The notes under the pieces: generated by a model
What the model was told of the DNA's origin: nothing
The model's input: only the letters and a program-made list of their open reading frames with translations
Databases searched by the model: none
In this document: piece by piece, positions 1-5,601 of the stretch
Layout of the letters: each line of letters begins with the position of its first letter
How positions within the stretch are numbered: the stretch's first letter is position 1
Position numbers and translations under genes: made by a program
Source: Deltaproteobacteria bacterium
GTDB taxonomy: Bacteria > Desulfobacterota > Binatia > Binatales > Binataceae
Direction: 5' to 3'
Assembly: GCA_003161515.1 (NCBI GenBank)
Contig: PMOH01000404.1
Span: forward strand, 3,683-11,551
Length of the DNA stretch: 7,869 bases

Positions 1-188
1 GTGATACTCGCAACGTCTATTTCGTCAACGCGCTTACCCAATATCGCCGCCCGCTCGATCAGAAAACCTCGGAACGCGAGCAGGTCGCGGCGATAGTTGG
101 TTACGGTATTGTCGGCCGCGCGCGACGCCTTTCTAAGCGCCGCCGCAAACGCCTCGACTTCAGCCTCCATCGTCTCGCGCGCACCCAT
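1..188 (-). CDS. Tyrosine recombinase XerC/XerD-type, N-terminal fragment (partial at window edge)
   Basis: The reverse strand reads 62 codons from an ATG at 188 and runs off the window without a stop. The peptide has the shape of the SAM-like core-binding domain that opens Xer tyrosine recombinases: an amphipathic helix (VEAFAAALRKASRAA, about residues 11-25), then the hallmark NTVTNYRRDLLAFRGFL (about 28-44), then a helix with the VDEIDVASI ending. In the family, this domain clamps DNA (dif sites in XerC/D) while the absent C-terminal domain carries the R-H-R-Y catalytic residues. Those residues lie outside the window, so activity cannot be judged and XerC, XerD or a phage-type integrase cannot be told apart. 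A second in-frame ATG at 170 is possible; neither start has a clear Shine-Dalgarno. The gene diverges from the zinc-ribbon/lipoprotein/glmU cluster. Confidence 0.75.
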   Translation of the reverse strand, partial: MGARETMEAEVEAFAAALRKASRAADNTVTNYRRDLLAFRGFLIERAAILGKRVDEIDVASI

Positions 189-322
189 CTGAGCGGTTAT
201 GCTATCAGCGGCGATTAGGCTGAAGAAGTATCCGCTTCTCGCCCCGTCGCTAAACGGAGCTAACGCTTTCGGATTCCAGTCTCGCAGAGCACCATGCCGC
301 ACGATCAACTCCGGGCTACGCT

Positions 323-610
323 ATGAACTGTTGGCATTGCGCTCGGAAGATCGAAGTCGTCACCGGCGAGCGCATCGGTTTTCGCGACGAATGCCCCGGA
401 TGCGGCCGCGCGCTCCACTCATGCCGCAACTGCGGCTTTTACGATCCGAGTTACAACAACAGTTGTCGCGAGCCGATGGCGGAGCGGGTGGTGGACAAGG
501 AACGATTCAACTTTTGCGAATATTTCAAGCCCAGTGGTGCGGCCGCTAAGACTCCACTGAAAAAAGCTGGCGCGCATGACAAGCTGGAGGATCTGTTCAA
601 GAAAAAGTGA
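323..610 (+). CDS. Small eight-cysteine, probably zinc-binding protein
   Basis: A 95-residue protein starting MNCWHC. Eight cysteines are arranged as C3-x2-C6, C24-x2-C27, C34-x2-C37, C48 and C65, with H32 beside the third pair. This suggests one or two structural zinc sites. The segments LHSCRNCGFYDPSYNNSC and ERVVDKERFNFCEYF are the most family-like part; I recall similar uncharacterised small proteins in several Gram-negative phyla but know no function. The tail (72-95) is lysine-rich and probably disordered. No signal peptide or membrane segment, so cytoplasmic. Its TGA overlaps the ATG of the next gene by one base (TGATG), implying translational coupling with the lipoprotein and, through it, glmU. 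The start is the first ATG that keeps the CWHC pair at the N terminus; there is no clear Shine-Dalgarno. Confidence 0.85.
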   Translation: MNCWHCARKIEVVTGERIGFRDECPGCGRALHSCRNCGFYDPSYNNSCREPMAERVVDKERFNFCEYFKPSGAAAKTPLKKAGAHDKLEDLFKKK

Positions 611-1038
611 TGATATCGCCGAGACTCCAGCTTCGTGACCGATGCGCCCAGCTACTATTCGTCGCGGCATTCGCGTCAATCGTCGTCACCGGATGCCATC
701 CGGCGAACAGCGCGCGCGGCGTCGTCGATCGTTTCATCGACCAATACTATGTGGCAATCGATCTGAAAGCGGCCGAGCCGTTCTGCACCGGCCTCGCGCT
801 CGACAAGCTTCATCATGAGATGACGCTGATCGGCAACCAGAAAATCGACGTCAACACGCGCAAGCCGGTCGTGCACTACAAACTCACCGCCGAGCGCGAC
901 GCCACCGACCATATCGAATTTCTGTTTCGCGCGACCATCGATGTGCCCGAAGGCGGCACCTTCAATCGCAACTGGCTGATCACGGCGCGCAAGGACGCTG
1001 ACACCTGGAAAGTCTCGAACTTCGATGACTACGAATAG
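610..1038 (+). CDS. Small predicted lipoprotein, function unknown
   Basis: 142 residues from the ATG at 610; a GTG at 607 in frame would add one residue. The N terminus is a type II signal: positively charged n-region with several arginines, hydrophobic core LLFVAAFASIVV (about 15-26) and lipobox VTGC ending at Cys29, the predicted lipidated residue. The mature part begins with a helix (ARGVVDRFIDQYYVAIDLKAAEPFC) and continues with alternating beta-like strands ending WKVSNFDDYE. That order resembles NTF2-like lipoproteins, but this is inference from pattern only. The start overlaps the previous stop by one base, and the 3' end overlaps glmU by 14 bases, so the three genes are probably one transcript. 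I do not recognise the gene; envelope localisation is the only supported statement. Confidence 0.8.
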   Translation: MISPRLQLRDRCAQLLFVAAFASIVVTGCHPANSARGVVDRFIDQYYVAIDLKAAEPFCTGLALDKLHHEMTLIGNQKIDVNTRKPVVHYKLTAERDATDHIEFLFRATIDVPEGGTFNRNWLITARKDADTWKVSNFDDYE

Positions 1039-2455
1039 CGTCGCCGCGATCATTCTCGCCGCGGGCAAGGGGACCCGGATGCGCTCGCAGCGCGCCAAGG
1101 TCCTGCACGAGCTGGGCGGAGAGCCGATGATCGCGCGCGCGGTTCGTGCCGTCGCCGCGCTCGAGGCGGATCCAATCGTGATCGTCGTCGGCCACCAGGC
1201 GCACGAAGTCGAAGCTGCGGTGAATTTCTCGGACGCGCGATTCGCGCTCCAGGAGCCACAGCGTGGCACCGGTGACGCCGCGCGATGCGGCCTCGCGCAA
1301 CTCCCTGCGAACTTCACCGGCAACGTGCTCATCACTTATGGCGACATGCCTGCCATCAAGCCGTCCACCCTGCGCGCCTTTCTCGACGCTCATCGAAAGC
1401 GCGGCGCGAAGCTCTCGTTCATCAGTATCATTCTCGACGATCCCGCCGCGTACGGTCGGGTGATTCGCGATACGAGTGGCATCGTCGAAAAAATCGTCGA
1501 GTTTCGCGACGCGTCGCCCGCCGAGCGCGCGGTCAAGGAAATCAACACCGGCTGTTACATCATGGATAGCAACCTGCTTCGGTCCACGCTCGCGGAATTG
1601 AAGCCGGCCAACGCACAGGACGAGTACTACCTGACCGATATCATCGCGATCGCGCGTGCGCGTCGCGAAACAATTGAGGCGTGGGTTGCTACCGACCCGG
1701 CGGAATTTGCCGGGATCAACTCGCGCGAGGAGCTGGCAAATATGGAAGCGGAAATTCGTGCAGCGGTTAATCGAAAGCTGATGCAATCCGGCGTGACGAT
1801 GGTCGATCCCGCGACTGCCTACATTTCGGAACAAGCGGAGATCGCGCCCGACTGCGTGATCGGTCCCAACGTCCAGATTCTCGGCGCATGCAAGCTTGGC
1901 GAGGGAGTGCGAATCGACGGCACTGCGTGGCTCAGCAATGTGACCGTCGGCCCGCGATGCCATCTGAAGCTGGGGGTGCGCGCCGAAGATTGCGTCATCG
2001 GCGAGGAATCCGAAATCGGCCCGTTCGCGCATCTGCGCGCCGGCACGGAACTGGCCGGCCACAATCGCATCGGCAATTTCGTCGAGACCAAAAAGGCGCG
2101 TCTCGGCCGCGGCACCAAGGCCAGCCACTTGAGCTATCTCGGCGACGCCACTATCGGCGCCGACACCAACGTCGGATGCGGCGTTATCACGGTGAACTAC
2201 GACGGCTACGACAAGCATCACACTGAAATCGGCGACCGCTGCATGGTCGGATGCGACACGCAGCTGGTCGCGCCGGTCAAAGTCGGCAGCGACGTGTACG
2301 TCGCGTCCGGCACGACGATTATTCGCGAGGTCCCCGACGGCGCGCTGGTAATGTCGCATCACCCGCAGCGCGAAAAAGCCGGCTGGATGGCGACATGGCG
2401 CAAGCGCCACAACGACAGCCCGGACGGGAGTTTGCGGCGCAAGAGGGATCACTAG
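1025..2455 (+). CDS. glmU: Bifunctional GlmU: GlcN-1-P acetyltransferase / GlcNAc-1-P uridyltransferase
   Basis: 476 residues (E. coli GlmU is 456). The enzyme acetylates glucosamine-1-phosphate with acetyl-CoA and then couples it to UTP, giving UDP-GlcNAc for peptidoglycan and lipopolysaccharide; cytoplasmic. The uridyltransferase domain has LAAGKGTRM (11-19), KVLHELGGEP (25-34), QRGTGDA (79-85), YGDMP (105-109) with Mg-binding D107, NTGCYIMD (174-181) and N232 in FAGINSREEL. The left-handed beta-helix domain (about 255-450) has LRAGTEL with R338, VETKKARLG with K356, catalytic H368 in SHLSYLGDA, Y371 and N391 in NYDG. All key residues are present, so it should be active on both reactions. 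The C-terminal tail after 455 is basic and slightly long. The ATG at 1025 lies inside the end of the lipoprotein gene; only a weak GGAAAG (1007-1012) precedes it. Confidence 0.98.
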   Translation: MTTNSVAAIILAAGKGTRMRSQRAKVLHELGGEPMIARAVRAVAALEADPIVIVVGHQAHEVEAAVNFSDARFALQEPQRGTGDAARCGLAQLPANFTGNVLITYGDMPAIKPSTLRAFLDAHRKRGAKLSFISIILDDPAAYGRVIRDTSGIVEKIVEFRDASPAERAVKEINTGCYIMDSNLLRSTLAELKPANAQDEYYLTDIIAIARARRETIEAWVATDPAEFAGINSREELANMEAEIRAAVNRKLMQSGVTMVDPATAYISEQAEIAPDCVIGPNVQILGACKLGEGVRIDGTAWLSNVTVGPRCHLKLGVRAEDCVIGEESEIGPFAHLRAGTELAGHNRIGNFVETKKARLGRGTKASHLSYLGDATIGADTNVGCGVITVNYDGYDKHHTEIGDRCMVGCDTQLVAPVKVGSDVYVASGTTIIREVPDGALVMSHHPQREKAGWMATWRKRHNDSPDGSLRRKRDH

Positions 2456-2643
2456 GAGAGCGAAACCCGCCGTGGGTTTCGCGCTTCCTTGGGCAGGGGT
2501 AACCCCTGCACCTTGGTAAAGGAGAAAAGATGCGGGCTTCGCCCTGTTGGAAGTGGGTTGGGAAGAGACGCGGCCGAAAAAAATCGCGTCTGGAGGCGTA
2601 CCTTGAACTCGCTCGGCTGAGCGGGGATGATCATCCTAACGGG
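2456..2643. repeat. Non-coding stretch rich in perfect inverted repeats, probable dispersed repeat
   Basis: No credible gene. It holds a 9-bp perfect inverted repeat (GCGAAACCC 2460-2468 with GGGTTTCGC 2474-2482), an 8-bp one with a single central base (GCAGGGGT 2493-2500 with ACCCCTGC 2502-2509), GGGCTTCGCCC, a 7-bp pair AGACGCG 2566-2572 with CGCGTCT 2585-2591 around an A7 run, and the 12-bp palindrome GGATGATCATCC (2625-2636). CCTTGG occurs on both sides of the second palindrome (2487-2492 and 2511-2516). Reading the reverse strand gives a proline-rich, non-protein-like peptide of the kind often mis-called from intergenic repeats. A genome-wide repeat is inference; only one copy is visible here. 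Confidence 0.45.
2460..2482 (+). terminator. Stem-loop just after glmU, possible weak terminator
   Basis: A perfect 9-bp stem (GCGAAACCC / GGGTTTCGC) with a 5-base loop GCCGT begins 4 bases after the glmU stop. The downstream bases are GCTTCCTT, which is pyrimidine-rich but lacks a true U tract. It may end or stabilise the glmU transcript, or simply belong to the dispersed repeat. Confidence 0.35.
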
Positions 2644-2672
2644 GTGACGGGCGAGGCGATTGAAAATATAGA
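2644..2672 (+). promoter_or_regulatory. Candidate sigma-70-type promoter for glmS
   Basis: GTGACG (2644-2649, 4/6 to TTGACA) and TATAGA (2667-2672, 4/6 to TATAAT) are separated by 17 bases in the only AT-rich patch of the spacer (TTGAAAATATAGAA). Transcription would begin near 2679, only a few bases before the ribozyme cleavage site at 2681/2682. A weaker alternative is TTGAAC (2603-2608) with GATGAT (2626-2631), also spaced by 17. Unproven. Confidence 0.35.
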
Positions 2673-2680
2673 ACGAGAGT

Positions 2681-2824
2681 AGCGCCAGGACTCATGCGGC
2701 ATCGTATGAGTTGACGAGGTGGAAGCAGTATCGAAAGATTCGGCGGATGGCTTCCCGGCTCCACAGTCGATAGAGGCGAAAAAAACCGCGCGGGTGACCG
2801 CGCGACAAAACCCGCCTTGAGTGG
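2681..2824 (+). promoter_or_regulatory. glmS ribozyme / riboswitch (GlcN6P-activated self-cleaving RNA)
   Basis: The RNA folds as the glmS ribozyme upstream of glmS. Cleavage is expected between A2681 and G2682 in AGCGCC. P1 is 2690-2698 with 2703-2711 (ACTCATGCG / CGTATGAGT, one G-U) and loop GCAT. Then comes the conserved linker TTGACGAGG (2711-2719). P2 is GGAAGC 2721-2726 with GCTTCC 2750-2755, enclosing TATCGAAAGATTCGGCGGAT (2729-2748); GGCG 2742-2745 can pair with CGCC 2683-2686 to form the active-site pseudoknot. P3 is GGCT 2757-2760 with AGTC 2765-2768; its loop CCAC pairs with GTGG 2821-2824 (P3.1). P4 is AGGCG 2774-2778 with CGCCT 2813-2817, an A-rich internal loop, and CGCGCGG 2787-2793 with CCGCGCG 2798-2804 closed by GTGA, a GNRA loop. 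In known members glucosamine-6-phosphate acts as the catalytic cofactor, and cleavage lowers glmS expression. The core matches my memory of Bacillus and Thermoanaerobacter examples; no database search was run. Confidence 0.95.
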
Positions 2825-2841
2825 CAGAGCATCCGGCTCTG
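2825..2841 (+). other. Stem-loop immediately 3' of the ribozyme
   Basis: CAGAGC (2825-2830) pairs perfectly with GCTCTG (2836-2841) around loop ATCCG. It abuts the P3.1 strand at 2821-2824, so it could stack on the ribozyme or cap the downstream leader. The following GACGAGATTTTC has too short and too distant a T run for a convincing terminator. Confidence 0.5.
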
Positions 2842-2921
2842 ACGAGATTTTCTAAACTCTCCATACAGACATTTTCGCTGTCTTTTTCGCTCCGTCTGCG
2901 GGTTCGGACAACTCTGCCAAC

Positions 2922-2940
2922 TTCCCTCACGGGAAAGGAG
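2922..2940 (+). promoter_or_regulatory. Strong Shine-Dalgarno that fixes the glmS start, with a small adjacent hairpin
   Basis: AAAGGAG (2934-2940) is the best ribosome binding site in the window. It is 9 bases before the ATG at 2950 and only 3 before the ATG at 2944, which favours 2950 and the family-typical MCGIIGY N terminus. TTCCC (2922-2926) can pair with GGGAA (2931-2935) around TCAC, burying the first two bases of the site and leaving AGGAG free. Confidence 0.8.
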
Positions 2941-2949
2941 CGAATGCGT

Positions 2950-4782
2950 ATGTGCGGAATAATCGGATACGTCGGGCCGAGCGAGGCCTACCCAATCCTG
3001 CTCGCGGGGCTCGGGCGCCTGGAATATCGCGGCTACGATTCGGCCGGTGTCGCAACTATCGTCGATAGCGGAAAGCTGGAGATTCGCCGCGCCAAGGGCA
3101 AGCTCGAAAATCTGCGCCACCTGCTGGCCGACTCGCCGCTGCAAGGCCATATCGGAATCGGGCACACGCGATGGGCGACGCACGGCCGCCCGTCCGAGGA
3201 GAACGCGCATCCGCACAAAGCCGGCCCGGTCGCGGTGATCCACAACGGCATCGTCGAGAACTTCGTCGATCTGCGCACCGAGCTGCTCGCGCGCGGCCAC
3301 AAGCTCAGCTCAGAAACCGATACGGAACTCATCTCGCATCTGATCGAAGAGAAGCTCAAGACCGCTCGCGACCTGACCGAGGCCGTGCGCGAGGCCGTCC
3401 TGCGTCTGCGCGGATCGTTCTCGATTGTCGTGCTGTCGGAAACCGAACCCGGCAAGCTGGTCGCCGCCAAGACTGCGACGCCATTGGTGCTGGGGCTGGG
3501 CGACGGCGAGAATTTCGTCGCTTCGGATATTCCCGCGATTCTCGAGTACACGCGCCGCGCGATGGTCCTCGAGGACGGCGAGCTGGCAGAGGTCACCGCC
3601 AGCTCGATTCGGCTGATGAAGTTCGACGGCACTCCGGTCACTCGCGCACCTCGTCAAGTTGAATGGGACGCGGTCGCCGCGACCAAGGCCGGCTTTCGCC
3701 ATTACCTGCGCAAGGAAATCAACGAACAGCCGCAGGCATGGATCGACACGATGGCGGGACGCGCGGACGGCGCCTCATCCGCAGTGCGTTTCGAAGGAGA
3801 GTTGCTGCCATTGCGCGGCCCTGGGTCGATTGGGCGGATCGTGATGCTGGGAGCGGGCGCGTCCTGGATCACGGCGCAGGTCGGCAAGTTCATGATCGAG
3901 CATCTGGCGGGAATTCCGGTCGAGGTCGATTACTCGTCCGAGTTCCGCTATCGCCGGCCGCCGATCGATGAGCGCACGATGATCATCGCCGTGTCGCAGT
4001 CGGGCGAGACCGCCGACACGATCGCCGCGATGGAAGAAGGACGCGCGCGCGGGGCGCATCTGCTGGCGATTACCAACACGGTGGACTCGTCGATCGCGCG
4101 CAAGGCCGACGCGCAGTTGTACACGCGATGCGGTCCCGAGACGAGCGTCACCACCACCAAATGCTTTCTCACGCAGCTCGAGGCTTACTACCTGTTCGCG
4201 ATTCACCTGGCGGCGCGGATGGGACGTTTGTCGGAATCCGAAGCCGCGCAGTTGCTACAGCCGGCGCTGGCGATTCCCGGACAGATCAAGGCTATCTTCG
4301 AGAGCGAGCCGAATATTCAACAGATCGCGCGCAAGTACGCGCAGGCGAGGGACTTCCTGTTCCTCGGCCGCGGCATCAACTATCCGATCGCGCTCGAAGG
4401 CGCGCTCAAGCTGAAGGAAATTTCCTACATCCACGCCGAGGGCTACTCGGCGGGCGAGATGAAGCATGGGCCGATTGCGCTTATCGACGACAAGATGCCG
4501 GTGGTGGTGATAATTCCCAACGACGACCTGTTCGAGAAGTCGATGTCGAATCTAAAGGAGGTCGAATCGCGCAACGGCAAGATTATCGCGGTGACCAATC
4601 GCGCGACCGCCGAGCTGAAAAGCGTCGCGGCGGAAATTATCGAAGTGCCCGAGACCAACCGGATGCTGACGCCGGTGCTGATGACGGTGCCGCTACAGTT
4701 GCTCGCCTACCACATCGCAGTGGAGCGCGGCACCGACGTCGATCAACCGCGCAATTTGGCGAAGTCGGTGACGGTGGAATGA
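2950..4782 (+). CDS. glmS: Glutamine-fructose-6-phosphate aminotransferase (isomerizing) GlmS
   Basis: 610 residues (E. coli 609). It makes glucosamine-6-phosphate from fructose-6-phosphate and glutamine, the first committed step to UDP-GlcNAc; cytoplasmic, usually dimeric. The glutaminase domain (1-240) starts MCGIIGYVG, leaving Cys as the N-terminal nucleophile after Met removal, with RLEYRGYDSAG (23-33), HTRWATHG (72-79), HNGIVENF (98-105) and SETDTE (121-126). The two SIS isomerase domains show GAGASW (301-306), SSEFRYR (329-335), SQSGET (349-354), TSVTTTK (398-404), GRGINYPIALEGALKLKE (473-490), AEGYSAGEMKHGP (496-508) and the closing DQPRNLAKSVTVE (598-610). All catalytic segments are intact. 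Upstream in-frame starts at 2821 (GTG) and 2944 are less likely: 2821 falls inside the ribozyme. Expression is probably controlled by the ribozyme at 2681-2824. The partner enzyme GlmM is not in the window. Confidence 0.98.
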   Translation: MCGIIGYVGPSEAYPILLAGLGRLEYRGYDSAGVATIVDSGKLEIRRAKGKLENLRHLLADSPLQGHIGIGHTRWATHGRPSEENAHPHKAGPVAVIHNGIVENFVDLRTELLARGHKLSSETDTELISHLIEEKLKTARDLTEAVREAVLRLRGSFSIVVLSETEPGKLVAAKTATPLVLGLGDGENFVASDIPAILEYTRRAMVLEDGELAEVTASSIRLMKFDGTPVTRAPRQVEWDAVAATKAGFRHYLRKEINEQPQAWIDTMAGRADGASSAVRFEGELLPLRGPGSIGRIVMLGAGASWITAQVGKFMIEHLAGIPVEVDYSSEFRYRRPPIDERTMIIAVSQSGETADTIAAMEEGRARGAHLLAITNTVDSSIARKADAQLYTRCGPETSVTTTKCFLTQLEAYYLFAIHLAARMGRLSESEAAQLLQPALAIPGQIKAIFESEPNIQQIARKYAQARDFLFLGRGINYPIALEGALKLKEISYIHAEGYSAGEMKHGPIALIDDKMPVVVIIPNDDLFEKSMSNLKEVESRNGKIIAVTNRATAELKSVAAEIIEVPETNRMLTPVLMTVPLQLLAYHIAVERGTDVDQPRNLAKSVTVE

Positions 4783-4891
4783 AAAATTTGTCATCCTGAC
4801 GAAGCGAGCAACGCGAGCGGCAGGACATGGCTGCTGGCCTCCGGACAGCTTCGCGTCAGCGAAGCCGGTTCTGCGTTCTGCATCCAATGAA
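4783..4891. repeat. Spacer between convergent genes with a 7-bp stem-loop, repeat-like
   Basis: No gene. It contains GCTTCGC (4848-4854) and GCGAAGC (4859-4865), a perfect stem around GTCA that can form in either transcript, 27 bases past the stop of the reverse-strand phosphatidyltransferase. A near-complement of the same unit, TGACGAAGCGAG (4797-4808), lies 40 bases away. The wording of this spacer resembles the intergenic repeat families often seen in uncultured GC-rich bacteria. No clean U-tract terminator for glmS is visible. Confidence 0.4.
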
Positions 4892-5506
4892 TCATTCCGG
4901 ACGCAGTTTTCGCAGGCCGAATAGAAAGCGCTGGGCGCCAGTGACTATCTCGAGCGCCGCCATCGCATAGCAGAGCAGCGGGCCAATCGCGCGCAGGATC
5001 GGCGTGGCTTCGACTACTCCGAGCACGATGAAGAAGATGATTGCTTCGGTGCGCTCGAGGATTCCGGGAGGGTACTCGATCAATTTTTTGCTGGGACCTT
5101 CCAGCGCGGCGCCTACGGCCAGGAAGATCGTGATGTTCACGTACCAGGTGGCGACCAGGACTAGCGCGGCGAAGTATAGGGCGGGATCGCGCCACGCGAT
5201 GCCGACTATTACGCACGCCTCGACCACGCGATCGGCCGACAGGTCGAGCACGCCGCCGACCGCGCTTGGCTGTGCGCATTCGCGCGCGATGGTGCCGTCG
5301 AGCGCGTCGAAGGCGGCGCTGAGGGCGAGCGCCGCGATTGCGAAGGTCGTGTCGCCGCGCGCGAATGCGATGCCCGACGCGATGCCGGCGAGCGCGGCGA
5401 GAATCGTCGCGACGTTGGCGCTGACACCGACGCCGAACAGCGCGCGGGCACATCGCGACTGCGCGCGCCTGATATCGGGGTTCGCGCCGAAGATCGAATC
5501 AAGCAT
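4892..5506 (-). CDS. CDP-alcohol phosphatidyltransferase family membrane protein
   Basis: 204 residues from the ATG at 5506. The family transfers a phosphatidyl-type group from a CDP-linked donor to an alcohol at the membrane, in phospholipid synthesis. The full signature is present: DALDGTIAR (67-75) followed by G84-x3-D88-x3-D92, that is D-x2-D-G-x2-A-R ... G-x3-D-x3-D with all four metal-binding aspartates. Hydrophobic segments flank it at about 28-48, 53-68, 96-135, 155-166 and 173-190, consistent with the six-helix fold. PPGILERTEAIIFF (146-159) is also family-like. The acceptor (glycerol phosphate, inositol phosphate, serine or other) cannot be told from the sequence. An in-frame ATG at 5584 would add 26 residues that look non-coding, so 5506 is preferred; neither has a good Shine-Dalgarno. 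It converges with glmS and diverges from the exported protein at 5602. Confidence 0.87.
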   Translation of the reverse strand: MLDSIFGANPDIRRAQSRCARALFGVGVSANVATILAALAGIASGIAFARGDTTFAIAALALSAAFDALDGTIARECAQPSAVGGVLDLSADRVVEACVIVGIAWRDPALYFAALVLVATWYVNITIFLAVGAALEGPSKKLIEYPPGILERTEAIIFFIVLGVVEATPILRAIGPLLCYAMAALEIVTGAQRFLFGLRKLRPE

Positions 5507-5601
5507 CGGCGGGGTTGTATTGCTCCATCGTCGGAAAGAGAATTGTAGATAGACGCTTGAGAAGCGCCAACCTTCCAGAGGCATGACGAATTAGCAAGGA
5601 C

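Noticed and set aside
199..549. Open frame overlapping the eight-cysteine gene in another frame
   Set aside because: Arg/Ser-rich, low-complexity translation typical of a shadow frame. The frame at 323 has the patterned cysteines and the coupling to the next gene.
980..2452. Long open frame antisense to glmU (490 codons)
   Set aside because: Its peptide has no family features and mirrors the codon bias of the GC-rich glmU gene; the sense strand carries all the conserved GlmU motifs.
2452..2634. Reverse-strand open frame of about 60 codons after glmU
   Set aside because: It runs entirely through the inverted-repeat stretch and gives a proline-rich, repeat-derived peptide with no ribosome binding site.
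2867..2887. AGACA/TGTCT hairpin plus T5 in the glmS leader as a transcription attenuator
   Set aside because: The stem is only 5 bp and AT-rich, so too weak to terminate; kept only as a remark on leader structure.
2821..2949. GTG at 2821 as an upstream in-frame start for glmS
   Set aside because: It lies in the last bases of the ribozyme, would add 43 residues before the essential N-terminal Cys of the glutaminase domain, and has no Shine-Dalgarno. AAAGGAG points to 2950.
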